From assembly GCA_023079485.1 (NCBI GenBank), contig CM041085.1:30737121-30801120 (forward strand): 64,000 bases of DNA, in the 5' to 3' direction. Origin of the DNA: Archilochus colubris (taxonomy: Eukaryota > Chordata > Aves > Apodiformes > Trochilidae). Under the pieces are notes generated by a model, which saw only the letters and a program-made list of their open reading frames with translations, searched no databases and had not been told where the DNA came from. Each line of letters begins with the position of its first letter. Within the stretch, counting starts at the first letter, position 1. Shown piece by piece: positions 1 through 13,100 of this stretch. Made by a program: the position numbers and the translations under genes.

Positions 1-123
1 AAGAGACTGGATGTGGCACTCAGTGCCATGGTCTGGTAACTGCAACGGTGGTTCAAGGGTTGGACTGGATGATCTCTGAGGTCCCTTCCAACCCAGCCAA
101 TTCTATGATTCTATGATTCTATG
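1..123 (+). mobile_element. CR1 LINE 3' end
   Basis: The stretch contains the typical CR1 3' segment (GGTTGGACTGGATGATCTCT, then GGTCCCTTCCAACC) and ends with tandem ATTCTATG units at about 100-123. Its left part runs off the window edge. Confidence 0.9.
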
Positions 124-3100
124 TTGTGTTCAATCTGACTTTATTGAAACCTCCAGGGGAGTGAGCCAACAACCCACAAAGGATATTATAAACAAGCTTT
201 TCATGTCGATGGACACAACTGCTGCAAAATGTATAACTGGTAACAAGATGCCTGCTGCATAACTGCAGTGAACTGGAAAAAAACCACAAATACTTGTTTA
301 GTTAATTTTTAATTATGGTTGTTGCAGGAGCTTCTGTAACAGAGAGTTTATAGGCAAGAGAATTACTTTTCACCAGAGTCTGAAAGATTTAAAATCTTTT
401 TGAAAAAAAATGCTCTTAAACTGGTGTGCCTACTTATTAGCATGGGGATACTGACATTTGAGTGCAATGTAGAATAGTCATTAATTAATTTAACTGGATT
501 TTCTGGATTTCTAGTTGATTTGTCACCATCCAAACTATCAGCTTAAGCTAAGGAAATTAAGTTATTAAAAAAAAATAAATACCAAGGTGACTTTATCTGT
601 GAACCCTAAGTTCACTATCACCCATGCTAAACTGGAGAGTAAACAGGTACCTGTAAAGTAGCAAATACTGAATCTTCCAGGAAGTCAGTGAAGCCATTAC
701 ACATAATGGTCTCAAGTTTTGAGTATCCTGATCTTAGTTTATCTTTTTCAGACTATTCCTTTTAAAAATTAAATAAATGAGCTCATAATGGATTTCTTTT
801 CATTTCTAACTGTATTCAGCCAAGATACAACGAAAGTGTGGAATATATTTACAGCTATATGGAGATTAACACAACAGTAGCACAGCAACACAGACAGAAG
901 TGGAGTAAACATAAAATGAAAATACATCAGTTGATTAATTCTGAATACATTCTGCTTCTACATGTGAATGAGAACAAAAGACAGCACATTCAGGCAAAAT
1001 ATGGAGTGAAACAACTTTTTTTCTTTTTTTAGTCACTTAAAACACAAATTAGGAGCAAGTGTCCTGCAAATGTGGGCATGGGAAAGATGCAGTGATAAAA
1101 ATCACAGTTTGGGCATATCTACTGTAGAAATCATGTTGCTCTCATCCATTTCTCCAAATGCCAAGGGAAGAAGCTTTTCTGGTCAAAGTGAGGAGCTGTT
1201 ACGGGCAGTGCAGTTATATCCAGACTACATCCTGGCTTCTGAGGACCAAGATTATGTCAGTGCACTGTGCACATGGTCTGTTCCTTCCTGTGAAAACAAG
1301 AGCACAGGAAAGAGGAGGGATAATGTGTCTCTAGATGGAACAGTAATGTTTGACGTGCATGTGAGAACATGGGCATGACCTTAGAGTTAAGAACTGGAAG
1401 TCTCCTAAGCTCCACAGTATAAACATTTTCTCTGACAATCTAAGCGCTGCTGTGATTAGAATCAACAGCTCAAGTAAAAGCATCCAGTCTCAGGTACAGG
1501 CTAAACTTTTGGGTTTCCAGGTTTCTAAAATTTAAATCCAGTCCAAAGCAAGTGCTTCCAGAGAGACTGACTGGTGAATGTGCTAGTAGAAGAATAAACT
1601 GACTAAGAAAAAAAATAAAAAGACATTGATTGTTTGATTTGTATTTGACTATACACAGGTATTTTCTAAATGGAAGCTTCTTTGGGTGATATATTGAATC
1701 ATTCTCTAAATATTTCTAACTAGTGGCTGGACAGACACTCTGCCTTAGAAATGAAGGCCATAAATAAGGAATGTGTAAAGTGAAAATAACTATTTTGAAA
1801 TGCATTTCAGACAGACAGTAACAGAAACATGTTCTTAGCAGCATGGCAATTGATATCCAGCAGCACATGTACCAGAGGGAGTTCTTTGCAGCTGTGAGGC
1901 TGCTTCTCAACATTTGAGTTTCCTGTAACTCTTCCACGAGCCTGGAGGCTTTTTTTATTATTATTCTACTTCCACTTTTCCAAATGACGTAAAACTTTTG
2001 GCACTCAAACTACTGTACTAAGGTTATGGTTAGATTGAGCAATGCTATATGTTGGCACAGTGTCCAGGCAGATGAACCCCATAATTTTCCCTAGTAGGGG
2101 GCTGGCCAAGGATGACTGGTTGCCTTCTAGCCCCTGTGTATGCATTTTCTTTCTGCAGAAACTGATGGAGAGAAGACCAGGGCTCAGTGGTGGAACACAC
2201 TACAGGTGATGTGTGAGCTACCCCCAAGCTTTGTTTTTCTTTGTTGTTTTTCACAAAGCAGAACTGTCCTGGCATTTTCCTCTAAAAAACAGTAACAAGA
2301 GACTAAGAAGAAATGAGTCTGCTTAGCCTCTCTGCAGTTCTCCTGAATGGGGGTAATCCATCTGTTACGGAGGTGTTATTAAACTATGCAGATTAAAATA
2401 TTGCTCCTTTTCATAAGTAGAGTTTCCATACTATTGTTTTGACTCTGCAAGCTTTGTGACAGGTGCTTTAATAATATCTTTAATGAAATTGCTGTATAGC
2501 ATATCTTACTGAAAGCTTTAGAGAATTTATGCCATACTGCTGGCCAAAACTTCTCACCAAGGTGCTGTTTACTGTGCTGTGTTTTGTTCTCAAGTGACAT
2601 TTCAAAGCATTGCAGCTGGTCTGGCACACTTTTCTGAGCTTCCAGGTAGTTTTAGCATTATTCCTAAAGGTGCCAAGGACCTGAAAAACAAAACCAAAAC
2701 AAAACAAACTCCTAGGTGTTTTTAGGACAGAACTATCAAAACCAAAGAAAACAGAAAAGGATGCTGAAAATGGGGAGCTGTGAGCAATTTGAATTGAATT
2801 TCATGGAATTTGGAGATAAAAAAACCATCTACACAATATTAGATCACTGATAATCAGTCAAGATTCTTTTATTAGACACGTGTGAACTCAGCTCTGCTGT
2901 GTTTCTGTGTTTGAGACTCCTCCAAGTGTTACCATGCATCAGAACTCTGTATTTGCAACCTCCTTCCACTCAAGTTGCTTTCAGATCATTTGATCCCCAA
3001 GTGCCTGAGGCTGGAGGTGCCAGAGGTGGGATCTACCACAGCACACCACAAGCCTGTGGCACATGGGGCTCTGCAGCTGAGGAGGTGGTGCTGCCACAGC

Positions 3101-4221
3101 CAGCAGGCAGGGACTGGGCTCCTCAGGAAGTCTGTCTCCAGAAAAGCTTCTCTAGAAAGTGTGCCAATGCTCTCTTAATGTATATGAATGATATGCATGA
3201 TAGTAGTTGCTATAATATACATGCATGATGAATATTTCATCAGCATACACCTGTCTGAAGATAACATGACAGCTATTGTTCATCTCTCAAAATAATTTGT
3301 TCTAAATGCTAAGTAAATAAACCAAATTATGTTTGTCTTTTTTTTTTTTTTTAATTAACCTAAAAATGCAGTCTGTTGGTGCTGCTTGGTAGACTCTGTA
3401 ACAAATGCTCTGTAAAAATATGAAGACATTTCCAGACAGGTAAAGAAAGGCATTTAATTAAGACCAAATGGTCTTGCAATATGTCTTTCAAATGCAGAAT
3501 GATCTTATCAGAGTAATTGTGTTTAACAAAAGCAAAAATTTGAATTTGACCTCAAAATACATATACTGTACTGGCATACTAAAAGTGTGCCATTGATTGT
3601 CACTCAGTAATGTGTACTACTCTGTTTGCTGTTGTGGATGAACAACATATGAATCTCTAGTTTCATAACTGACTTTGTTTTACCAGAGCAAAACAAAGTC
3701 TGTTCAAATGCTCTGATGCTCTGATTTAATGAAATGGAAAGTACTGCATATTATCAGAAAATCTAGGGTTTTTTCAGCCTGGTCCAAGTGCACTCCAAAA
3801 ATACTGTGCATACTTGTGCATGTTTCATTCTTCTTGTACAGCAGTTCAAATGTATTATTAAAAGCTAAGCAGCCTACATGTCTGTTCAGATTCATTGCTT
3901 GCTATTTCTTCCACTTCACTGTTTCAGTTGCAAAGCTGAAGTACATCCATGTCTAAATAGATTATACATTGATGAACCCAAGTGGTTGCTTTTAAAAGCT
4001 GCTTTCCTTTTATATTTATTGCAAACTAGAGACAGGTTATGTCATTCAGCCATTTTTATGCTTACTGAGCAGTAGATTGTTACAAATGCACTAGTGAGAA
4101 GACTGCATCACATTTTGCAGCCACACATCTTGCTGCTTTAGGATGTCAGCAGCGTAGTTGGGTTTTCCCAGTCCCTGGATGAATAATTCAGGCTCTTGAC
4201 ATCAGAGGTTTCTGCTAGCGG
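124..4221. other. 5' flank of the gene, no gene recognised
   Basis: AT-rich sequence with scattered short ORFs on both strands that have no recognisable domain or splice context. A poly-T run lies near 3338-3352. I see no conserved coding exon here and did not find the mammalian-type SYNE1 first coding exon. Confidence 0.6.
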
Positions 4222-4380
4222 ATTGGCTGGTGCTTGGATAATAAAATCTTTCCTCGGGAAAACAGTGGAGAAGGATGACAGCAGTGAGACCAGCAAGCTG
4301 CTAGTTCCAATACAACTGGCTTTGTCTGGCTGTTGCATCTCTGGAAGAATATATAAAGATTTTTTTAAGGTTTGGCTTCA
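4222..4380 (+). promoter_or_regulatory. Candidate promoter: inverted CCAAT and TATA-like box
   Basis: ATTGG at 4222-4226 is an inverted CCAAT box, and TATATAAAG occupies 4350-4358. A start site about 30 bp downstream, near 4380, would give a 5' leader of about 165 bases before the ATG at 4544. The arrangement is typical of a focused TATA promoter. It is inferred from motifs only, and such AT-rich motifs also occur by chance in this base composition. Confidence 0.4.
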
Positions 4381-4393
4381 TGCGAGTCCTCTG

Positions 4394-4441
4394 ATGGGAG
4401 CAGGTGGATTGATTTCTGTAAGAGACCTGCATTTGCAGTGA
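4394..4441 (+). other. Short upstream ORF in the candidate SYNE1 leader
   Basis: ATG at 4394 opens 15 codons (MGAGGLISVRDLHLQ) and stops at TGA 4439-4441. A second, 4-codon ORF (MRQE, 4509-4523) lies 20 bases before the candidate main ATG. If transcription starts near 4380 both would be in the leader and could reduce translation. This depends entirely on the promoter call. Confidence 0.3.
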
Positions 4442-4543
4442 AGGGAAAAAAATCACTGCTCTTGAAAAATTACTTCTGGCTGCATTCTAAAGAAAAGCTG
4501 CAGTCTAAATGAGACAGGAGTAGCTGCAGCAGCAGAAGTGCTT

Positions 4544-4622
4544 ATGGCTCACTACAGAGGTGCTGGTGGCAGAAAGGTTACATCGTTAGATCTGCTTCCT
4601 GGCTTCTTTCAGTACCGGCTGG
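4544..4622 (+). CDS. SYNE1: Candidate alternative first coding exon of SYNE1
   Basis: An ATG at 4544 opens 26 codons plus one base and ends at a good donor (CTGG followed by GTAAGT at 4623). The encoded peptide begins MAHYRGAGGRKV and ends LPGFFQYRL. The leftover G plus the AT that begins the exon at 7073 makes the Asp codon of DEQESVQ, so phase fits exactly. The nearest upstream in-frame stop is TGA at 4463-4465, so this ATG is the first in-frame start. A TATA-like box lies about 190 bp upstream. The Kozak context is mediocre (C at -3, G at +4). The peptide does not resemble the mammalian nesprin-1 N-terminus I know, so it would be an alternative or lineage-specific start. Phase agreement alone has a one-in-three chance of arising by luck, hence moderate confidence. 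Confidence 0.55.
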
Positions 4623-7072
4623 GTAAGTGGTGCATATTAGAAGGTGACAGTCTCTGCAGGTGGGGAGAGCAGAAGAAACAGTATGACGTGTTTGTTGTGA
4701 TTGTAGATAAACAGTAACTCTGTGAGGAATCTGTATTGGTTCATTGAATTTCCAGGGAAATTTGTAAAAAAAAAAAAATAAAAAATTCATCATTGAATTT
4801 GTAAGACAAATCCACTACTTGTAGTATGTTAGCCATCATTTTTGCAGTGGTAAAATCTTAAAAAAGGGAACTATTATTAATGGTATTTTCTTTATGAGCC
4901 CTGTTCATAACTTTAATTAATAATTATAAACACATTGCTCACATATATTCCCTCGCAACAGATTATTCTGAAAGGCAATTTCTAAAGGCTATATGTTGGT
5001 ATGGATGGATCTGAGTATGTCTTCTGCTGGTAAATGTTTTTATGCTGGGAGCTGCTTCTCCCATTACCAGTTACTGTCAGAAGGCAGCTTCCTAAACTAT
5101 AAGGATGCACTGGAACTGCAAACCATTTTCACTTGTTTCTTTGATAAGAAGTTTGACTTCTAAAAGTCTATTTCTTTTGGCATGTCATTGTTGTATTAGG
5201 GTTGCTGGGGAATTTAAAGTTATACAGGGGTGAATGAAGCCAGAGCTGGACTGATTCTGTGAGCACTTGCTCTCTGTCCCCAAATCCCACACACAACCTG
5301 ATACAAGTGTGCAAGTACTTCCACTGAAATGAATTGGACTACTTGTATATGTATATGCTTGTCAGAGCACAGTTGATGTTTATGGTATATCACAAGAAAA
5401 GATCTTGTTCATAGTTAGAAACCTTGAAGTGAGAGGTCTGTTTTCCAGAAAGTAGAAGCAATCACATATAAATACATGCCTTGCCAGTAGTAATCAGTAT
5501 GGAATGAAGCACAATGCAGTATTTACAGTGATGTTTTTAATAACTTCCTTGACAGTTCAACAAGTAGACTCTGAGAATGAATGTTTTTAAAATTACTTAA
5601 GATAACCTACCCAACTAAATCAAAGAAAAAAAAAAGATAAGGAATGCAAAATTATTTTCTTAGACATGAAGTTTGCTAATCTAGAAATACATTAGCTGGA
5701 GAGATATACTGTTTATATGGAAAAGGAAATGTAAAATCCCCAAGTGGAAATGTGCAAACACTTTTTGGGAGCTCATATATGGCCAGAGAGCCATTGTTGT
5801 CCCACTTAAGATAGTATCTTAGCCAATTAATTTTGTCCTTCAATTTTATGTACCCTCACTGTGGAACAGCATTATGTAAGTGTAAATCAAGGAGCTTAGT
5901 AATAGTAGTAGTACATCAAACTTTTTAGTTATCCAAGAGTTAGTGATTCCAGAGCTTTAAAGGGCATCAAATAATATTCCTTCTTAATTTTACAGATGTG
6001 TAAGGTCTCAAATCACTATTTAGTGCTTCATAAATCAGTTGCGAATGCAGTAGCTATAATCATATTTTCTATCTGTAGGTTTTGTGACGTGTTCTTAAAA
6101 ATGTAAATATTTAGCAAATATTTATTTATTTTGATTTTCTGTTGGAGAATGAAGGTGCTCAGTCTGAGCTAATGATGGTAATAACATGATTTACTTTTCA
6201 GTGCAAAAGGTATTTCCTTTTATTTTTGAAACAAAAATCCCCAAAATAAATAATTGAATTACAGTAGTGTGAAATGATTCCATGTGGCAAAACCTGTCTC
6301 CACAAGGAAGGGACAGGACTTCATGGATTGGTTATGGCACCGTGATTCTCTTCTCTCTGCAGCCATGACCCTGGCTGCTGAAGTTGGAGGAGCTCATTCA
6401 GGAGCTATTTTTGTCTATGCAGCTGGCAACAGTCCCCCAGGGACTATCTGAGAATCAGTGAAATTCACTATAAAGCAGGCAAGTCCTTCAAGATAGAACT
6501 AAGTAGAAAGTAGCAGTACAGAAACTACCTGAACTAGCTAATGCCTCCTCCCTGGATAGATCTGCAAGAGGATGAGTAGGCTTGAGAATGCAATTTAAAA
6601 TTTTTCATTTAATATTATATATGCTTTCAAATGTACACACTAGAGAAGTTTTTCTGAGTCTCTAGTGATATGCCAAATAAAATCAACTTGACTGTCAGAG
6701 ACATGGATTCCAGTTAAAAAGTACAGAAAATGTCTAGGTTCTGAGACCTTGGGTAATTATAATACAGACTTAGATCTAAAATTGATCTTGACATTCACAT
6801 TTAAACTGGTGCCTTGCTGTTGATTCACACATTAATACATGAACTTTGCTATGAAACTGACCAAGTAGTCAAGTGTCAGAGTATTATTACAATAATATGA
6901 AATGTTTGTTATGGGTAGTAACAGGCAGAATTAATAGTCTCAAGAAAACATAATGGCATTTCTGGCAAGTGCAGAATGCTTTTCTTGCCAATAGAGAATA
7001 TTATTCTTCCTTCATATGAATCCAAAACTATTCAGCAATGTCTAACAAAAATTATTTCCTTTTTTTTCTCAG
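4623..7072 (+). other. SYNE1: Intron between candidate first exon and exon 1
   Basis: GTAAGT at 4623 and a strong acceptor with a long pyrimidine run ending CTCAG at 7072. The interior is AT-rich with no identified repeat. A 28-codon ORF at 6364 follows an acceptor-like CTCTCTGCAG but ends in TGA with no donor, so it was not called. Confidence 0.55.
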
Positions 7073-7134
7073 ATGAGCAAGAGTCAGTACAGAAAAGGAC
7101 TTTCACCAAATGGATCAATACTCATCTGGCTAAG
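7073..7134 (+). CDS. SYNE1: SYNE1 exon 1 (CH1 start)
   Basis: Encodes [20 protein letters not shown] plus K. The first two bases complete an Asp codon begun in the preceding exon. [10 protein letters not shown] fits the actinin-type actin-binding signature 1 (Q-x2-T-F-x2-W-x-N) and forms the first helix of CH1. The acceptor is pyrimidine-rich (TTTTTTTCTCAG) and the donor is AAG/GTAATA. It ends in phase 0. Confidence 0.95.
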
Positions 7135-10100
7135 GTAATATGCAGCTTTGAAATTGTTTTTAATCAAAACATTTTATCTACTCTTGTACTGTCCCTGGAG
7201 TATAGAATATGTCTGATTTGCCTGAGCAGAATGGTGTAAATTTAAAAAGGGATCCTCACTACCTGTACACCATAAGGGATGAATTTGCTTCAGCATGATA
7301 GCAGTCAACTGCAGCATTGTCAGTGGCATCTACAGGCCACCACCCAACTCCTTTGGCCAAAACTGCAAGGTAGCACTGTAACTACTGTTTCAACCAGAGG
7401 AAATAACTGAAACTACTTTTTATGAAACAGAAATCCTTATTACACTCAGTGTATTTGAATAAAACTTGAGTCAGTTGTTGTATAGTTTGATAGAGGTGAA
7501 CAGGTCACAAAAGTAACTAACGCTTTGTGAATACAGTGCTGATTTAATTATCTGATGCTTGGGATTTATCATGAGACTCTTACTTCTTACCACAACCTAA
7601 AACTTTTTTTTTTTTTTATTTAGTGGAATAAAAACAACATTTCACATAAAATTTTAAAAGTATTAAGCTACAAATGGTACCAACTTTATCTGACAACATA
7701 ACCAGTGAGGTTTAATGTGACATTTCCCAGGGTTTCCGCACAGCACAGCTCTAACCATAGTTACCAGTTAGTCCAGTAAATTAAAATATTTAAACACCAG
7801 AGGTGTTCTTTGAAATTCATATTTTTAATAACAAATATTAATGAGTTTAAACTCTGAGCAAAGTCTTCGTTTCTGTGTAACTGGATAATAGTGCCCTCAA
7901 AAATGAACGGAGTAAAACAGTAAGGCCATATAATGCTATCTCATGTGACTTGATCTAGTAAGATGGTATGGTAGAGCAACAGCATTTATTTACATTACTG
8001 AGTAATGGACTTGAGGCATTTACTGTGAAATGAACTACGCTGGCATTGTAACATTCAACTGCAAGGGCAAGGTTATCTTCAGAACATCTTGATAGTGGAT
8101 GCTTACTGGTAATGTGGTCTGTTCTTCCATTCTCTTTAAAATAATTTGGAAAAGTTGCCCCTGCAGCAAAGAACTTAAGCACTCAATGTATGGTCCATTT
8201 ACATCAACCAAGATAGAAAGACATTCAGTATTTGTTAAAGAACTGGCAAAGAGGGCTGTGAACATGAATCAGAGGAGAAAGAAAACCTTCTTATTTCATG
8301 TTTTTCTATTTCTTACTCGCATTCTGCCAATAATAATTTATCAGTATTCTCTAATAATAATTGACAAGTAGATTTATGTACATTTTCTTAGGTATATGTA
8401 TGTGTGTGTGCATGTAATGATAATGTACTGATAAAATTGACTAGTCCTTGGGAAGAGACAAAGTCGTGATGGCAGCTCCACTAAAGAAAGGAATTTGCTC
8501 TGGGCTGAGGGTTGCAAACTCTACTTTTACTGTGCTAGTCTCTTTGGGTGGTGAGGACTCTGCTAACCCATTTGACTTTTGTGATCTAGGTGTATATTTC
8601 TTTAGTAGGTCTCATAGTGTAAAGGCTGATCATATATTCACTCTCAAACCAAGCAGTTAATCAGCTACAGCCCTTACTTGTATCCACCTGAACTTCCTTG
8701 GTGCAATCAGTCCATGTGAATTCACCCTTTAACAGGAAAGCTGTTTCTGTGATACTGTATGTTGGCTGTCAGAAAGTTTGCCTCACTGCCTAAATCAGAT
8801 GTATAGATAAGCCAGCTTTGCAGCTTTGCTTCCCATTTAACCTGTTTATAGATTACAGACATTGCACCTAACAGGAGTTGCTCATGCCATTCAAATTTTT
8901 AATGTCTTTTAAGACTTTGTTAAGTCATCTCTTTTTGTAAGTGTGGAAATTTCTTAGTTCATGACAGCTGTCAGAAACACTGATGGGGCTCTGAAATGCA
9001 CAAGACTCCCTATAGCTCCTGTTTCAAATTGTAACTCAGAAACCCAACATTTAGTTTATTTGATTCTTCTAAAAGATTGTTACAGTTTTACTTATTTCAC
9101 AAGAAATGGGAAAGCTGTAACATCCCCAGAGTCTTGAAGCCTTTGAAATGGTGTAATCAAAAAACCTAGTAGAAGACTTGCTTTTAGGAAACATTGTCTG
9201 TATTTCACTCCCTTATTTGAATCCAACAAAATATATAACACCTGCAAAAATGGTGGATATTCCCAGTGAGGAATATCAGGAAGCCCTGGACCCATACTGA
9301 TAGCAGAGAAAAAGCCACACATGCTTCTGCATTTGGACTTGTGTCTGCTAAAGGTGGTGAAGGTACTCTGGGACTAAACAATATTGAAGGACCAGATGCA
9401 GGTGTTGAGGTGGTGGGGGGGGGGGGAAAGAAGTGCTGGGAGTAAAGGAGTGAAGTTGAGCCTAGGAAAAAAAAAGGAGCAAGTGAGGGGAAGGTACTTT
9501 CAACTTTTTAATTGTTTCTCACAACATGAATCTAAATTGATTTTAATTTCTTAATTAATTTTGCCAAAGTAGAGTCTGATTTACCTTTGTTGGCAACTGC
9601 TGAGTATTTTCCTATATTTAGATTGACTCACTACATATTGGTTTTTTCCCTGTCCTGTTCAGCGAGAGGGGGGGGGAGGGAGAATTTCAGCCCACTAGAA
9701 GAACATACAAGTGTTACACACATAGTTACAGGTGAGCTTACAGTTCAAAGGCTTAGCCTTTTTTTGCTCCCTTACTTTATTTTTGTGTGAGTGTGTGCTA
9801 GTTGCCAGATTGGTGTTTATAATGTAATCAAAAAAGCAATCCAATGTTACTATGCTGAATTTGGCTCTATATACAGGCTTAAAAATTAAGAATAACTTCA
9901 ATCTGTCTCTCTGTCCCTTAACTATAAAACTTTGAGTTCCTTTCCTTTAATTTTTGGCAGCAACTTTAATAGTTGACATTTTTACTAATCTAGTAAAATG
10001 GTTAATGAAAAAATAATGGGAGAAAATAAGAAAATAACTGAAAACCCTATCTGTCAAAAACAAAACCAAAACCAAACACCACCACCCCCCCAAAAAACAA

Positions 10101-13100
10101 CAAAAAACCTATTTGTAATTGTAATACCATGGATAAAATATCTGTACCTGTAATACCATGGATATCTGGAAATGTTTCATCATGAATAAGTTTGAATGTT
10201 ATGGAATATGTTCTGGTGAGTAACTGCATCAAATCCTCAAAACCAGGACAAATAAATGTTTTCCAAGCAAAGATTTCTGTAGGTTTCTCTGTAGCAGTTT
10301 GAAAGATGGGTTTACTGATGGCAAAAGAAAGGAAGCTCTACTAAAGTAGAGTTTTAAAGCAGAGTTTTCATCCTTATACAGCATTAGACGAATAGAGCAA
10401 AGAAGGATTTAAAAAAAGAGCAGTTTCTGACATCATGAAGGGGAGTGATTTGGAAGAAATAGAAATGCAGAACTTATTTATGCTAGGTAGAACACAGAAC
10501 AATTAATAATCTGAAAATATAAATCAGGATGTAACAGTTTGTCAGGGTTTGCTATGAATGATTCTTTAATCTTTAAAATCTTATATGCTTTTCTTCTAAA
10601 AAGTCATGCTCTAACTGAATCAGAAACTAATTAAATAGCTTCATTAAGTCCACCATGTAGATATAAAAATATGCTGGGGTTTTTCTTCTGTTTTGTTTTT
10701 TTTTTCTCTTGTTTTTTTTTTTTCTTTTAACTGTAAAATTAAGAATGGATTTGAATAAAAATAAGATGCACAAAACAGGTAAATGAAATGACAGCACAGG
10801 TGAAATTTCTTCACTGAAAGGGTTAGGAAGCACTGGAGCAGGCTGCCCAGGCAAGTGGCTCAGTCACCATCTCTGGAGATATTTAAAAGATATGTAGATG
10901 TGGTTCTTAATGACATGGTTTAGTGGTGGACTTGGCAGTGTTGAGTTAATGGTTGGACTTTTACAACCTAAGTGATTCTATGATTCAATGAACTGAATTT
11001 TATAAAAGGGAGTAGGAGGGAGGTACAAATTTCATATTCTCTCTTGCTTTTACCATGGAATGCAAGCTTTTTACCATAGAATTCTGTTTCCTGATTCAAA
11101 GGTATGTTCTATCACAAGCAGAAGACAGGTAAAGGACTTGGCATCAGCTAATTATGGGATGCCTCAGAGTAACATTGAAGTAAGGCAGCCCAAGCACGAG
11201 CTATGTCCTAACACACAGGGCCATGTCCTACAGGGGATGAACACAGAGGAAATAGCTGCAAGAATGATAACTGGCAGGTAGTATAACAGCTTCATTTTGA
11301 GTCAGCTATTAGTACTAGGCTACATCTGCTCTTCCTCTACTGTCTGTCTCCCTAACCCTATCCAAATTTGTTCCTTGACTCTGACTCATGCCTCTGGTGT
11401 GACTCAGCAACTGGTAATCATCTCTTTACTCTGCCATCCAGTTGCAGAAATTGGGTCACAATCTATCAAATTGATGTGATCTATGTTCTGCTCATCCAGT
11501 TTAATTTGTGTGCAGCTGTGAAGTTCTACTAAGGAAAAATGAGATATGAATGTGTAGCAGGACAAGGAATTTTCTAATTTCATGTTATTTATTCGTATTT
11601 CTCTAAGATTGTAGAACTGAACCTCCCTTCTTTCAGCCTCAATCTTACAAGACAGAAGGAATTTGAGTATTCTCCTGAGTATCTCTTGAAGAATGTTTTT
11701 AAAGCCTAAGTTTAAAATACAGAACAATGTTACACCAAATATGTCAACAGGAGACATATCATCCGAAACATCAGTTAGTTAGATGTTTCTCATATCAGTG
11801 TATATGCTGATTTATTGGATAATGGACTAGATGATAAAGAAGATGAAAAACATGCCTCTTTGTATAACAGAAGCATGAACCCTTTATTGCCTTTGTCATC
11901 TTTCATGAAAGTGTTGGGAAACAGTAGTTCAAAGCTTTGGATCACAGACTGTGAATTGGTTTCACCCAATCAAATAACATCCTTGCTCCCAGGTGTAGGG
12001 AGTATGTGTACTCTAGTGTGTGTACTCACCAAATAGAGTGAACAATACATACTGAAAGACAGTATTATGTCTGTACTTCCATTAAAAGGATGCATCCACC
12101 AACAAACAAAATCAGAGGATGGATATAAAATAAAAACTAAGAATGTCTGAATATTTTAAAATTATACTCAAGCAATTCAGCATTTTCATAATGCTGAATT
12201 AAACTTGGGCATTAAGCCTTATATTAAGGCCTTTGAAATTGCAAAATGATGTTTTATAGCAAAGAAAGGAAGAAAAAGAAATGAATATATCAAGATTTTT
12301 TTGTTTTTTCCCTACAAGAACCTCATTGATTTTCATCGAAGCACTAAGTTATCTTGTGTCTTTTTCAAATGAGAAAACAGGCTCCCAGTATCTTAGTCAA
12401 TGACACAGAAACAATTTAAGCTAATGACACTTGACTCTATGATGAGAGAAAGTCTTAGTGGCAGTTTTCTGCTCCAGAAGTCTCTCTACATTTTTACTAG
12501 TTTTGGATGTAACCTCTAATATTAAACAGTGGATGCTGAATCAATTTCTGTGATGCAATTATGTAAAACTTAGGTCTGATTCTTTGGTAATAAAAACAGT
12601 CATTAGGAGCAAGGACCATGAAAACCTATGTGTTTAAATACTTAGGAATTAAATTGGGGCAGAGGACTGGGGCAGCTATTACAGAGTATCTCAAGTTTCA
12701 CATTCTCCTTCCTGTTCCACATGTATTTTCCTGCAGAGTTACACAGTCTTGTTCCTGTTCCTGCATGTGGGTAGCTTTTCACACATTTTTTTCAGCAGTT
12801 TTTAAAACATTATTTGAAAAACTAATGTAGCAAACGTAGTGTTTTAATTGCATTCATTATGATGCAGATACTGTTGCATGTATGTTATGTATGTTATTCG
12901 TTAGACAAATTTAGTGCAGCATGTAAGGAAAACATTCCTGTAGCAAAGATGCAAATGAGAAAAAAATATGCAAAAAAGTCTGTTGAAATACAAGAATGAA
13001 GTTTAGCAAACATAACATTGATTCTGTATCTGAGGTTTGGATTTTACAAAACTTAGAGGAGAAATGTCTAGAGATTTCAGGTCTATTATAATTTTCTTTT

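Noticed and set aside
6364..6451. ORF of 28 codons after an acceptor-like CTCTCTGCAG, as an alternative SYNE1 exon
   Set aside because: It ends in TGA with no donor and no similarity that I recognise, so it cannot join the CH1 exon in frame.
6976..7239. 87-codon ORF across exon 1 as an independent gene
   Set aside because: Only the middle (7073-7134) is SYNE1 exon 1; the ends are intron read-through.
11404..11757. 117-codon minus-strand ORF in intron 1
   Set aside because: No recognisable domain, no splice context and a composition typical of chance frames in AT-rich DNA.
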